The notes: generated from the sequence alone by a model not told the origin. DNA of 64,000 nucleotides from an uncultured Oscillospiraceae bacterium (GCA_934446355.1 CAKSEC010000003.1:124001-188000); one strand, 5' to 3'. Counted from the first letter of the stretch, positions 44,001 through 52,740 are shown. Numbers and translations: made by a program.

Positions 44001-44245
44001 AGAAGCGTGAACAGGCAGCGGCTCAGCAGCAGAAGCGTCTTGACGCCGCCGAGCACAATATGCACTCAGACAAGCCGGAGCACTCTGCCGAACCTGCTAG
44101 CGCAGAACAGGCGAATGTAAGCGCAGAAACCGCACCCGCCGCACCTCAGCAGGAAGCTTCGGTAACGGACGAGGTTCAGCAGAGCGCTGATGATACTCAG
44201 GGCGGAAATGCCGCAGACGAAAGCACGGTATCAGCTGATCAATGA
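41081..44245 (+). CDS. Membrane sensor with two solute-binding domains, degenerate GGDEF and EAL domain
   Basis: A 1054-residue protein: signal peptide (1-30), two family 3 solute-binding domains outside the cell (about 35-265 and 285-500), a transmembrane helix (511-535), GGDEF domain (545-700), EAL domain (720-970) and a Gln/Ala/Ser-rich tail. The GGDEF motif reads RLSDDNF, so cyclase activity is unlikely. The EAL site is intact: AEALIRW, ELELTES, SLDDFGSGYSSL, VVKIDKEF and ISEGVET. It probably degrades c-di-GMP in response to a small ligand such as an amino acid. Confidence 0.9.
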   Translation: MIKKCIDKIIALAAAAALALSVLPIYAFAVEDGEPVVVGVNPDYGISSVGGTNSGLAFDYLREMQKRTSRNYTFVSGTAPELAEKLASGEVDIVPCVSEWELSAWKEMSGKDALELSGHSLVIKYSAIYVRDDSDIDYYDVNALKESRIGYLTEDSSKYFPGGAFIATELRGADFVEYATETQMRSDLESGKLDAVVKDCFRTWPDELIVYQLATEDCYFLASAENASMLNELDQAVGSVVMIDSSFSSDLYKKYISKYGSPRYALSESEKHYIEKNPVLNIAYNMESSMTERVDSSTGQLMGGNSSAMQELSEVSGLEIKLFPYDTLSECLDAMSEGKVQAICGGVNAYSLAGHTELTITAPYSRIPIAAAGKPDSTVGSRSRIAIPAGCDDITAYITDVYPGAQILHYESERQCFNAVDKGEADVVFGGIYEMMTILRENYTSLAIIDVRTSFHSECLAINKKDGDLAYIIGKSLACLNSIRPQIRNYLSVDAANNAAASANQFLEQYLVWIIVGILLILAALFVIICISAFRTHRVNDIDQLTGGRSKRRFFDDAKKILKKTSAEDWAVVLFDIDKFKYVNDRLGYEEGNRMLERLHKTVSDHIERDEVFARLSDDNFAMMIKNASDNELNSRISNIFAEFDRRNALFVKYPVIFSAGVCRMNQCVSESKHGEIDVNTALDRCKIAKSTLKGTHYSSIAFYDGKIRDRALREKDYENIMPAALKNREFQCYLQPKYGLRTRSIEGAEALIRWNSPDFGFISPGDFIPISEKNGFVVELDFFILEEVCRTMRRWIDQGKKPVVVSVNQSRLHLNYDDYIWRLREIVDKYDIPYEYIELELTESVFTENAEKLLKIMHKLHEIGFKLSLDDFGSGYSSLNMLKDMPVDVVKIDKEFFSDTMNTSKGRAVITTVVDLAKNLDMDVISEGVETREQVEFLTEIHCAMVQGYYFAKPMPIPDFEKLWFDDLEKARQKREQAAAQQQKRLDAAEHNMHSDKPEHSAEPASAEQANVSAETAPAAPQQEASVTDEVQQSADDTQGGNAADESTVSADQ

Positions 44246-44255
44246 TACAAGAACC

Positions 44256-44285
44256 CCCCGCTGTGACCGCAGCGGGGAAGTTTTT
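44256..44285 (+). terminator. Terminator after the EAL sensor gene
   Basis: CCCCGCTG and CAGCGGGG around a six-base loop, followed by AAGTTTTT. Confidence 0.85.
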
Positions 44286-44293
44286 CAATAGGA

Positions 44294-44319
44294 AAAGAGG
44301 GGCATTTTGCCCCTCTTTT
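44294..44319. terminator. Second terminator between convergent genes
   Basis: AAGAGGGGC-attt-TGCCCCTCTT followed by TTG; usable for the lipoprotein gene on the minus strand. Confidence 0.75.
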
Positions 44320-44337
44320 GTTGTGCTGTTAATCGTA

Positions 44338-44664
44338 TCAGCTTCTTGTCAGAGTTGTACGAACGCCGTCAAGGTCAGCCTGCATGGTGTTGCCGCTTAC
44401 GCTGACATTCTCCATTCTAGCTGCCTCGGTTTCCTCGTTTGTCAGCGGATTTCTCACAAAAATGACGATGTCGTTTCCGCTCTGTTTCCACTGTACCATT
44501 TCGCCAAGGTCAAGCCCTACCATTACGCAGGTGCCGTTATCCTTGAACTCGATGGTCTGACCGTCAGCAGACCACTTGCCAACTACGCTTGAGCCGGAGC
44601 AGCCTGTCAGCAGCATTGCCATCAGAGAAATGACCAGAATAGCCATTACCGCAGCCTTTTTCAC
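44338..44664 (-). CDS. Small lipoprotein of unknown function
   Basis: A 108-residue lipoprotein (signal MKKAAVMAILVISLMAMLLT, lipobox LTGC, Cys22). The rest is an all-beta domain with SVVGKWSADGQTIEFKDNGT, a pattern seen in lipocalin-like or DUF5640-type surface proteins (VGxW...G..). It stands alone with a T-rich gap upstream. No function can be assigned. Confidence 0.82.
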   Translation of the reverse strand: MKKAAVMAILVISLMAMLLTGCSGSSVVGKWSADGQTIEFKDNGTCVMVGLDLGEMVQWKQSGNDIVIFVRNPLTNEETEAARMENVSVSGNTMQADLDGVRTTLTRS

Positions 44665-44739
44665 TAATAATCACCTCCATATAATATTTGCCAAACTATA
44701 TTCATCGGAAAGCCCGAATGAACCAAACCATACCGCCGC

Positions 44740-45312
44740 TCAGACTGCGTCCATCGCCCTGAGCCTGCGGAAAAGCTCCCCTACAGGAAGCCCCATAACG
44801 TTGTAATAATCGCCCTCTATGCGCTTTACCAGCAGAGCGCCATGTCCCTGAATGCCGTATGCGCCGGCTTTGTCCATCGGGTCGCCGCTTTCTACATAGG
44901 CGGCTATTTCCTCGTCTGTCAGCGGGAAAAATTCCACCTCGGTGCGCTCGGCGAAGCTTTCTGTATTGCTGCCGGATATTATGGTAACGCCGGTGAACAC
45001 GCTGTGCTTCCTGCCGGAGAGCCTGTGCAGCATTTCCGTCGCATTCTCTGCGCTGTGCGGCTTTCCGAGGATCTCGCCGTCGATGGACACCACTGTGTCC
45101 GCTGCGATTATCGTATCAGGTACTATCTCGCTGTCGGGGTAGAGCCGCCGCCTTACCTCGGCTGCCTTTTGAGAGGAGAGCAGCAGCACCGCCTTATCGG
45201 GAGATATCCCGTCGGGGAGAAGCTCGTCGCCTTGGGCGGGCACTATCTCAAAGTCGCTGCTTATCAGCCCCAGAAGTTCTCGGCGGCGGGGCGACTGACT
45301 TGCAAGCACCAT
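44740..45312 (-). CDS. maf: Maf family nucleotide pyrophosphatase
   Basis: A 190-residue protein that hydrolyses non-canonical or modified NTPs (dTTP/UTP type). LASQSPRRRELL is the diagnostic N terminus, AADTVVSIDGEILGKP and DKAGAYGIQGHGALLV complete the family pattern. The ATG at 45312 overlaps the pyrophosphatase stop; a GTG three bases earlier is also possible. Confidence 0.93.
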   Translation of the reverse strand: MVLASQSPRRRELLGLISSDFEIVPAQGDELLPDGISPDKAVLLLSSQKAAEVRRRLYPDSEIVPDTIIAADTVVSIDGEILGKPHSAENATEMLHRLSGRKHSVFTGVTIISGSNTESFAERTEVEFFPLTDEEIAAYVESGDPMDKAGAYGIQGHGALLVKRIEGDYYNVMGLPVGELFRRLRAMDAV

Positions 45313-45884
45313 CACTTTTTGCCCTTCGTCTTGTGCTCAGGGGAATAGGGGTGCTGCGGCGCGTATATCTCGTTGTAGTTTTTAATGCACTGGCTTATGA
45401 CCTCTACAGCCTGCTTCTGTCCCATTACCTCGTTGACTGCGGTAGCCTTGCCCTCAAGCTGCTTGTAGACTGAGAAGAAGTGGCGCATTTCCTCGAAGAT
45501 GTGGCTCGGCAGAGCCTCGATACCTCTGTAGGCATTATATGTCGGGTCCTCGAACGGGATAGCGATTATTTTTTCGTCGTTCTTGCCGTTATCCAGCATA
45601 GTTATTACGCCGATAGGGTAGCACTGCACCAGTACCAACGGGTCGATAGGCTCGTTGCACAGCACCAGTACGTCGAGCGGGTCGCCGTCGTCTGCCAGTG
45701 TGCGGGGGATAAAGCCGTAGTTAGCGGGATAGTGGGTCGAGGTATACAGTATCCTGTCAAGTATTATCAGACCGGTCTGCTTGTCGAGTTCGTATTTTTT
45801 CTTGCTGCCCTTTTCTATCTCGATGACTGCAATAAAATCATTCGGCGTGATTCTTGCCGGGTCTATGTCGTGCCAAATATTCAT
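45312..45884 (-). CDS. ppa: Inorganic pyrophosphatase (family I)
   Basis: A 190-residue soluble enzyme that hydrolyses pyrophosphate. It has DRILYTSTHYPANYGFIP, the DGDPLDVLVL signature (metal-binding aspartates) and EDPTYN. Family I enzymes are not the most common type in Clostridia, which often use family II. It is coupled to maf by overlap, and both handle nucleotide by-products. Confidence 0.94.
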   Translation of the reverse strand: MNIWHDIDPARITPNDFIAVIEIEKGSKKKYELDKQTGLIILDRILYTSTHYPANYGFIPRTLADDGDPLDVLVLCNEPIDPLVLVQCYPIGVITMLDNGKNDEKIIAIPFEDPTYNAYRGIEALPSHIFEEMRHFFSVYKQLEGKATAVNEVMGQKQAVEVISQCIKNYNEIYAPQHPYSPEHKTKGKK

Positions 45885-46000
45885 AATATCTTCATTCCTT
45901 TCTCAAAGAAATCGCTGTCTTGATTTATTATACTACTTTTCGGCAATTATTGCAAGAGGTAATATTGTGGTTTTTTGGCGGTTTTATTTGATATTCCCCC

Positions 46001-46029
46001 TTGTAAAATGCCCGTAAATATGGTAAAAT
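46001..46029 (+). promoter_or_regulatory. Promoter of fabV
   Basis: TTGTAA (46001-46006), 17 bases, TAAAAT (46024-46029). About 105 bases of leader follow before the start. Confidence 0.65.
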
Positions 46030-46139
46030 AGATATGTACGCACTGCGAAGCGTAAGCAGCTTTCAGTTTTTTCAAGCGCAGCCGGAAATGCACACACGTG
46101 TCTTGTGCGGGACTTGCTGCGGGAAAGGAGTTCTAAATC

Positions 46140-47318
46140 ATGATAGTTAAGCCTAAGGTAAGAGGTTTTATATGCACCACAGCCCATCCGGTGGGCTGCG
46201 AGGCAGCAGTTAAAGCTGAGATAGGGTATGTTAAGTCAAAGGCGGCGGAGGATAACGGATTCAAGCCGAAAAAGGTGCTCGTTATCGGCAGTTCCATGGG
46301 CTATGGACTGGCTAGCCGTATTGCACTGGCTTATTCGGCAGGAGCAGCGACGCTCGGCGTGATGTTCGACCGTCCCGCAAGCGGAAACAAGACAGGTACT
46401 TCCGGCTGGTATAACACCAAGGCGTTTGAGAAATTCGCACACGCCGACGGAATGTATGCAAAGACAGTCAACGGCGACGCATATTCAGACGAATGCAAGA
46501 AAGAGGTCATCGACATCATCAAGTCCGACCTCGGCAAGGTGGACGCAGTTATATACAGTCTTGCCGCACCGAGAAGGACCGTGGGAGATGTGACCTATTC
46601 CTCCGTACTCAAGACCACCGGCGAAGCATACACCAACAAAACTATCGACCTTAGAAACAACACCGTATCCGAGGTCACCATCGAGCCTGCCACCGAGGAA
46701 GAAATAACCGCCACCGTCAAGGTAATGGGCGGCGAGGACTGGGCGGCGTGGATCGACGCACTGAAAGCAGCAGACGCAATTGAGGACAACGCCGTTACCG
46801 TTGCCTACTCATATATCGGGCCGGAACTGACCCACCCCATGTACTTTGAGGGCTCTATCGGCAGGGCTAAAGCGCACCTGTTCCAGACCTCGAAGGACAT
46901 CACCGAGAAATATTCCGCAGATGGCATAAAAGCGTACATCTCCGTCAACAAGGCACTGGTGACGCAATCCAGTGCGGCAATACCGATAGTACCGCTGTAT
47001 ATCTCCATTCTTTACAAGGTGATGAAGGAGAAAGGCGTGCATGAGGGCTGCATCGAGCAGATGTACCGCCTGTTCGCCGAAAAACTCGGCGCAGACGGAA
47101 AGCCCGCAGACGGCGCAGCTGACGGAGAGGGAAGAATACGTCTTGACGATCTGGAAATGAAGCCGGAGATACAAGACGAGGTAACGAAGCTCTGGAATAT
47201 CCTCAGCGCCGACAATTTCAAGCAATACACCGATATTGACGGCTACTGGAAGGATTTCTATGAGCTGTTTGGTTTCGGGATAGACGGAGTGGATTACGAG
47301 GCTGACGTAGAGGTGTAA
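46140..47318 (+). CDS. fabV: Enoyl-ACP/trans-2-enoyl-CoA reductase
   Basis: A 392-residue NADH-dependent reductase that saturates the trans-2 double bond in fatty acid synthesis (FabV) or butyryl-CoA type reactions (Ter). VLVIGSSMGYGLASRIALAY is the cofactor loop, VIYSLAAPRR follows, and YFEGSIGRAK gives the Y-x8-K catalytic pair. FabV and Ter are not separable by eye. It is monocistronic with its own promoter and terminator. GGAAAGGAG precedes the ATG. Confidence 0.94.
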   Translation: MIVKPKVRGFICTTAHPVGCEAAVKAEIGYVKSKAAEDNGFKPKKVLVIGSSMGYGLASRIALAYSAGAATLGVMFDRPASGNKTGTSGWYNTKAFEKFAHADGMYAKTVNGDAYSDECKKEVIDIIKSDLGKVDAVIYSLAAPRRTVGDVTYSSVLKTTGEAYTNKTIDLRNNTVSEVTIEPATEEEITATVKVMGGEDWAAWIDALKAADAIEDNAVTVAYSYIGPELTHPMYFEGSIGRAKAHLFQTSKDITEKYSADGIKAYISVNKALVTQSSAAIPIVPLYISILYKVMKEKGVHEGCIEQMYRLFAEKLGADGKPADGAADGEGRIRLDDLEMKPEIQDEVTKLWNILSADNFKQYTDIDGYWKDFYELFGFGIDGVDYEADVEV

Positions 47319-47354
47319 GCTGGTCAGCCTGATGAATTGTTAGCTTCTCCCCAG

Positions 47355-47386
47355 ACTTCCGAAAAGCCTTTATTTTCGGAAGTTTG
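47355..47386 (+). terminator. Terminator after fabV
   Basis: Perfect 11-base arms ACTTCCGAAAA and TTTTCGGAAGT around a seven-base loop; the T tail is short (TT). Confidence 0.75.
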
Positions 47387-47417
47387 ATCTCCGTTTTTCC
47401 TGTGGAGAAAACAAATC

Positions 47418-49316
47418 ATGTTCATCTACAGACAAAAAAAGAAAGAACAGACGGACGCACTGCACCATGACTATGGCGTGATAAGCAACTGCGTCTACAT
47501 CATCAGGGCGTTTCTGCGATACAGAAAAAGCATGATAGCGTTCCTGCTGATAGGGGGTATTGCAGGCGCCTCCATGTCCTATATCTGGACGATAATATCA
47601 AAGCTTGTCATTGATATGATAACCCTGCAGTCCGGCAATGCGGACAAAGATATTACCCCGCTGGTCTGGCTGGTCATAGGCACGACGGCGGTGGAGCTTG
47701 TTATGATGTGGCTGAGCACCACGGCAAGCAAGCATATACAGCTTGGATTCCAGTACACACGCTTCATGCTCGTCAGGGAGCGTATCGCAAAGACCATGAG
47801 CATGGAATACGAGCAGCTTGAAAATCCGGATATGCTTGACAGACTGGAAAAGGCAGAACGCGCGGTAAACAACAACTGGAACGGCGTGGGCGCACTTATG
47901 AACAGTATGTGGTCGATGCTGGTGCAGTTCACTGCGATATTCGCAGCTGTGGGCATTATCTGCACGCTTAATCTGTGGCTGGTGCTGATAATCATTGTGC
48001 TGTCGCTGATACAGTTTGAATACTTCGACTATATCCGCATAAAGGACAAGGAAGTCATGTGGGACGCCATGGCGCCGCACTGGCGCAAGCTGCATTATAT
48101 GTGCGAGGTATCCACGAACTTCATCTATGCCAAGGATATAAGGCTTTACGGCATGAAAAAGTGGCTGCTGGGCAGATATAAGAGTGTAAACGACATCGAA
48201 CTTGACCACTGGATACAGTCAAGAAGATACTGGGGCTTCAACAGCTGGTTCGCATTTGGCATTTCGCTGATAAGGAATGCTGCGGTTTACGGCTGGCTCA
48301 TCTATGATATGCTGTTCAACGGGCTTTCCATCGGCGATTTCACGCTGTACACGGGAAGCGCAATGACCCTTTCCGCAAACATAAACCAGTTCCTGCAGTC
48401 GCTTGGAGGGCTGAGGGAGCATTCCGCAAAGGTGGACGACCTGCGCAGCTATATGGACATAAAGACGGCGGACGAGGCTGCAGGGGAGCATACCCCGGTG
48501 CCAAAGGCGGACTGCTATACGTTCACGTTTGAGAATGTTTCTTTCAAATACAGCGGACAGGAAACTTATGCGCTCAAAAACCTGAACCTCACGTTCAGGG
48601 CAGGTCAGCGTCTGGCGGTAGTCGGGCTGAACGGTGCAGGAAAGACCACGTTCATCAAGCTGCTTCTGCGGCTGTACGACGTGACTGAGGGCAGGATACT
48701 CTGCAACGGCATAGATATCAGGGAGTTCGACCGCACCGAGTATTTCAGGCTGTTCTCACCCGCATTTCAGGAGGTCGAGCTGTTTGCTTTCCCGCTGTGC
48801 GAGAATATCTCGATGAGGCTTACCGAGGACACCGACAAGGCAAAGGCTGAGGAATATCTGCGGCAGGCGGGCATGGGCGAAAAGCTGGACAAGCTGCCCA
48901 AGGGCATGGACACCGAAATGCTGAAAGTGCTCTATGACGACGGCGTTGACCTTTCAGGCGGCGAAAAGCAGAAGCTTGCGCTGGCAAGGGCGCTGTACAA
49001 GAATGCGCCGGTGGTGGTACTTGACGAGCCGACTGCGGCGCTTGACGCACTGGCTGAATACAAGCTGTATCAGAGTTTTGACGGAATGATTGGAAAGCGT
49101 TCCGCTGTATACATATCTCACAGGCTGTCATCGACCCGCTTCTGCGATATCATTGCGATGTTCAAGGGCGGCGAGATGGTGGAATACGGCACGCACGACG
49201 AGCTTCTGGAGCGCGGCGGCGCATACGCAGAGATGTTCCGCGTGCAGGCGCAGTATTACGTCGAGGACGGCGCAGAGCCTGTCTCCACTGAGGAGGGAGG
49301 TGTTGTCTGTGAGTAA
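47418..49316 (+). CDS. ABC exporter, fused permease and ATPase, first half
   Basis: A 632-residue protein with a six-helix exporter membrane domain (about 30-320) and an ATPase domain: Walker A VVGLNGAGKTT, signature LSGGEKQKL, Walker B VVVLDEPTAALD and H-loop YISHR. It overlaps the next, similar gene by eight bases, so the two very likely form a heterodimeric exporter. The substrate is unknown; multidrug or peptide/lipid export are typical. No resistance or bacteriocin gene is adjacent. Confidence 0.92.
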   Translation: MFIYRQKKKEQTDALHHDYGVISNCVYIIRAFLRYRKSMIAFLLIGGIAGASMSYIWTIISKLVIDMITLQSGNADKDITPLVWLVIGTTAVELVMMWLSTTASKHIQLGFQYTRFMLVRERIAKTMSMEYEQLENPDMLDRLEKAERAVNNNWNGVGALMNSMWSMLVQFTAIFAAVGIICTLNLWLVLIIIVLSLIQFEYFDYIRIKDKEVMWDAMAPHWRKLHYMCEVSTNFIYAKDIRLYGMKKWLLGRYKSVNDIELDHWIQSRRYWGFNSWFAFGISLIRNAAVYGWLIYDMLFNGLSIGDFTLYTGSAMTLSANINQFLQSLGGLREHSAKVDDLRSYMDIKTADEAAGEHTPVPKADCYTFTFENVSFKYSGQETYALKNLNLTFRAGQRLAVVGLNGAGKTTFIKLLLRLYDVTEGRILCNGIDIREFDRTEYFRLFSPAFQEVELFAFPLCENISMRLTEDTDKAKAEEYLRQAGMGEKLDKLPKGMDTEMLKVLYDDGVDLSGGEKQKLALARALYKNAPVVVLDEPTAALDALAEYKLYQSFDGMIGKRSAVYISHRLSSTRFCDIIAMFKGGEMVEYGTHDELLERGGAYAEMFRVQAQYYVEDGAEPVSTEEGGVVCE

Positions 49317-51108
49317 GAAAAACGCCGAAAAGAAAGGCGGCGTCGTATTCAAGACGCTGAAATATTACCTGCCGGTGGCGTGGAGATACAGCAAGCGGTA
49401 CTTTGTGGTATCGGTGCTGAACGTTATCGCACAGGCAGCGCTTCCGTTCGTTGATATATTATTCCTGCCGCTTCTGGTGGACGCACTATGCCAGCCGGTC
49501 AGGGACGTTCCGCTGATACTCACGTATGCGGGACTTATGGTGGGGCTTGACGCAGTTGTCGGGGTTATCGGCAGCCAGCTGACCATATACCTTGAACGGT
49601 TCGAGGACAAGTTCCTGAACTACGCAAGGGAACAGGTCGCAAAGCTGTGCATGGAGATAGACTTCGCCCTGACCGAAAACAAGGAAGCGCTTGACCAGAT
49701 ACAAAAGGCGAACGACGGTATAGACTGGTCGGGCGGTATTCACGGGATATGCGTGGACTTCTTCGGTATCATATCGAATATCGTAAAGATAGCCGGTATA
49801 GTTGCCATCATTGCGGTGTACGCTCCGTGGCTGCTGCTTATCATATGTGTGCTGCTTGGGCTTTCCTCGCTGCTGAATGCGAAGAAAAACCGTATCGAGA
49901 TAAAGTGGTTCGCTGAGCTTTCAAAGGTGGACCGCATATACGATTACGTGACCTATGAGCAGGAAAACATACGCTTCGGCAAGGATATACGTATCTACGG
50001 CGCAGCGGGCACGCTCATTGCAAAATCTACCCAGCAGCTGAAACGGATAATGGAGTTCGACCGCAGGAAAGCGGACGAGCGTTACCCGCTGGACGTGCTT
50101 GATGTTGTGATAGGTGCGCTGAGGGACTTCGGCACTTACTTGTATCTCGGCATTCTGGCGATACTGAACATCATCACAGTGGGACAGTTCTCGCAGCTTT
50201 GCTCGGCGGGCGGTACCTTCAACGGTTCTGTTCTGGGCATAATCATCAGCCTTCAGACGATAATGCAGCGGTGCAATTACGCCTATGAAACGGTGAAGCT
50301 GATGGAATACCCGCCAAGCCTGCAAAAGGGCAGCAGGCAGGTGGAAAACCTCGGCAGCCCGCACGAGATAGAGTTCCGGAACGTCAGCTTCTCCTACCCG
50401 AACACGGGAGTGCAGGTGCTGAAAAACGTGTCGATAAAGATAAGGGCAGGCGAGCGTCTTTCCGTGGTCGGACTGAACGGCGCAGGAAAAACGACGTTCA
50501 TAAAGCTGCTCTGCCGGCTTTACGACGCAGACGAGGGCGAAATATTGCTGGACGGCGTGAATATCAAGGATTATGACTACGACGAATACATGAAGCTGTT
50601 TTCCGTGGTATTTCAGGACTTCCAGCTGCTGGCTTTCTCGGTTCAGGATAACATCACGCTTGGCAGGGAGGATACGCCGGAAAACGTGGACGCCGTGCTT
50701 GAAAAGGTCGGTCTGCTGGACAAGGTGAATACTCTGCCGCATGGTCGGGATACGCTGATGTTCAGGCAGTTTGACCGTGACGGAGTGCAGCTTTCAGGCG
50801 GCGAGCAGCAGAAGCTTGCCATTGCAAGGGCGCTGTATAAGGACGCTCCCGTGGTCATTCTCGACGAGCCGACGGCGGCGCTCGATCCGGTTGCAGAATA
50901 TGAGATATACTGCAGGTTCAATGAACTTGTGGGCGGAAAGACCGCCGTGTATATCTCGCACAGGCTTTCAAGCTGCAAATTCTGCGACAGGATAGCCGTG
51001 TTCTCCGACTGCACGATAAAGGAACTCGGCACGCATGACGAACTTGTGCACAAGGAAAACGGTATCTACGCAGAAATGTTCGCCGCACAGGCGCAATACT
51101 ACACATAA
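49309..51108 (+). CDS. ABC exporter, fused permease and ATPase, second half
   Basis: A 599-residue partner of the previous protein. GTG start at 49309 has GGAGGGAGG eight bases upstream, inside the end of the first gene. It has a six-helix domain, Walker A VVGLNGAGKTT, signature LSGGEQQKL, Walker B VVILDEPTAALD and YISHR. Both ATPase halves keep the consensus Glu after Walker B, so both sites may hydrolyse ATP. Frame continues upstream, but that is inside the first gene. Confidence 0.91.
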   Translation: MSKKNAEKKGGVVFKTLKYYLPVAWRYSKRYFVVSVLNVIAQAALPFVDILFLPLLVDALCQPVRDVPLILTYAGLMVGLDAVVGVIGSQLTIYLERFEDKFLNYAREQVAKLCMEIDFALTENKEALDQIQKANDGIDWSGGIHGICVDFFGIISNIVKIAGIVAIIAVYAPWLLLIICVLLGLSSLLNAKKNRIEIKWFAELSKVDRIYDYVTYEQENIRFGKDIRIYGAAGTLIAKSTQQLKRIMEFDRRKADERYPLDVLDVVIGALRDFGTYLYLGILAILNIITVGQFSQLCSAGGTFNGSVLGIIISLQTIMQRCNYAYETVKLMEYPPSLQKGSRQVENLGSPHEIEFRNVSFSYPNTGVQVLKNVSIKIRAGERLSVVGLNGAGKTTFIKLLCRLYDADEGEILLDGVNIKDYDYDEYMKLFSVVFQDFQLLAFSVQDNITLGREDTPENVDAVLEKVGLLDKVNTLPHGRDTLMFRQFDRDGVQLSGGEQQKLAIARALYKDAPVVILDEPTAALDPVAEYEIYCRFNELVGGKTAVYISHRLSSCKFCDRIAVFSDCTIKELGTHDELVHKENGIYAEMFAAQAQYYT

Positions 51109-51129
51109 TAACGAAAGGAGGGGACGTAA

Positions 51130-51795
51130 GTGGGCAGGAAACGCAGCAATACCACTAAAGGAAAGGCAGCCTCGCAGCCCTCTGTAATGCAGAGGATAAT
51201 GAGAAAGCCGCAGCTTTTTGCGGGGATAGTGTTCGGGCTGGATATCGCAATGCTGATAGCCGGACTGGCACTGTCCGCAAACCGTCCCCAGCCTGAATAT
51301 CTTGTCAGCGGGGACAATATCGTAAGAAGCGACCCCATGACGTTCTTCGGCGTGACTGCGGCGGTGGTGCTTGGCATAAACTGCGTGCTCATCGCATTCA
51401 TCGCTGCGGGTGCGCTCCAGAGGAAGAACAAGGCGGCGCAGCTTCTTGCTGCAGTCGGGCTGCTGATAGTGTCGCTTGCGATGCTGGGCGGTTCCGCATA
51501 TATGGCGGTTGGTGCGCCGATACGTGCTGAACGATACTACAGGTACACCGACGAAAATCACCGCCTGATAGTCGCAGAAACTGAGCCGTGGTTCGGGCTT
51601 GGTTCTGCCGCATTCATGATGGCTCAGGAGGACGGCAGCGTGAAAGTGCTCGCCCGAACGGTCATCACCGAATACGCAGACGGCGATGAAAGGTACACAA
51701 TAGAATGGCTGAGCGACACCGACCTTGGCATAAGCTTTGAGGACGGCGGCAAGCTGAGGGCATTAACGATAGACTTGGAGAAAGCAGGGCAATGA
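51130..51795 (+). CDS. Membrane protein of unknown function linked to the ABC exporter
   Basis: A 221-residue protein with a basic N terminus, three predicted transmembrane helices (about 30-48, 75-97 and 105-127) and a C-terminal soluble domain that looks beta-rich (ITEYADGDERYTIEWLSDTD). GTG start at 51130 is preceded by GGAGGGG. It follows the exporter by 21 bases and overlaps the next small gene. I do not recognise the family. Confidence 0.75.
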   Translation: MGRKRSNTTKGKAASQPSVMQRIMRKPQLFAGIVFGLDIAMLIAGLALSANRPQPEYLVSGDNIVRSDPMTFFGVTAAVVLGINCVLIAFIAAGALQRKNKAAQLLAAVGLLIVSLAMLGGSAYMAVGAPIRAERYYRYTDENHRLIVAETEPWFGLGSAAFMMAQEDGSVKVLARTVITEYADGDERYTIEWLSDTDLGISFEDGGKLRALTIDLEKAGQ

Positions 51796-51998
51796 GCAAA
51801 TACGAAAAGCTGTGGGAATATATTGCAGCGCAGGAGCAGTCACCCTTGACGCTTACCTTTGACGAGGTGGCTGAGATAGCGGGCGTACCGCTCGATCATT
51901 CATTCCTGACGTACAAAAAGGAACTTACGGGTTTCGGCTGGCAGGTCGGGAAAATATCAATGAAAGCAAAGACCGTATCATTCGCCAGAAGCGAGTGA
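51792..51998 (+). CDS. Small DUF7662-like protein
   Basis: A 68-residue cytoplasmic protein: SKYEKLWEYIAAQEQSPLTL, TFDEVAEIAGVPLDHSFLTYKKEL and a basic end. The layout of a short helix-turn-helix-like first half fits small proteins of unknown function found near DNA-processing or regulatory genes (DUF7662 from memory). The ATG overlaps the previous stop by four bases (ATGA). Confidence 0.75.
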   Translation: MSKYEKLWEYIAAQEQSPLTLTFDEVAEIAGVPLDHSFLTYKKELTGFGWQVGKISMKAKTVSFARSE

Positions 51999-52027
51999 TA
52001 CGGCGTGAGGAAAAGGGGTGAGCGGCT

Positions 52028-52699
52028 GTGTTTCGGGGTGTGATAATCATTGTGGACAGGTTTGCGGCAATGAATACGCTGATAAGCAGCTATCTCACCG
52101 CTTCGGGCTACGACGTCAGGACGCTGCGCTCGCCTGAGAGGCTTACTGACGAGCGTATCTCGGAAGCACATCTGGTGCTGATGGATATTGACACGGCAGG
52201 AGATATGCTGCAGCAGACCGCCGGAAAACTTAACCGCGCCGGAATACCGCTGATAGTGCTGACGTCTGAGAATGACTCGGCGGGCAGGCTGACTGCGCTT
52301 GAGTTCGGGGCTTCAGATGTGATGAGCCGTCCGCTTGATCTGGCGGAACTCACCGCACGGATACGCTCGGCGCAGGGGCGCACTACCCTCAGCGTGCCGT
52401 CTGAGCACAGGCCGGCTTTGAGTTTCGGCGAACTTACCGCAGACATAACTGCCTATCGGGTGACGCTTGACGGAGAGCCGCTGGGGCTTTCGCCAAGGGA
52501 ATCCGCCCTGCTGTATCTGCTGATGAGCAGCATGGACACGGTGTTCAGCCGTGAGGAGATATCACGCAGGCTTGGCGGCAGCATGAACGGCAGGACGATA
52601 AACGCATATGTCAGCAATATCAAAAAGGCGATAGGCGAGTATTCTGAGAATATCGTTTCTGTGCGCTCGGTGGGGTATAAGTTTTTGAGCGGAGAATAG
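52028..52699 (+). CDS. OmpR-type response regulator with an atypical receiver domain
   Basis: A 223-residue protein with an N-terminal receiver domain and a C-terminal winged-helix DNA-binding domain (SPRESALLYLLMSS, VFSREEISRRLGG, TINAYVSNIKKAIG, SVRSVGYKF). The phosphoacceptor Asp in LVLMDIDTAGD is present, but the acidic pair is reduced to VDR and the conserved Lys is Arg (MSRPLDL). It may act without normal phosphorylation. No histidine kinase adjoins it. GTG start is used. Confidence 0.85.
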   Translation: MFRGVIIIVDRFAAMNTLISSYLTASGYDVRTLRSPERLTDERISEAHLVLMDIDTAGDMLQQTAGKLNRAGIPLIVLTSENDSAGRLTALEFGASDVMSRPLDLAELTARIRSAQGRTTLSVPSEHRPALSFGELTADITAYRVTLDGEPLGLSPRESALLYLLMSSMDTVFSREEISRRLGGSMNGRTINAYVSNIKKAIGEYSENIVSVRSVGYKFLSGE

Positions 52700-52705
52700 C
52701 GACAA

Positions 52706-52733
52706 AAAAGGGGCTGAATAAAGCCCCTTTTAA
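52706..52733. terminator. Terminator between convergent genes
   Basis: AAAAGGGGCT-gaataa-AGCCCCTTTT with A and T runs; nearly identical to the hairpin at 34073-34098. Confidence 0.85.
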
Positions 52734-52740
52734 TTTGCAA

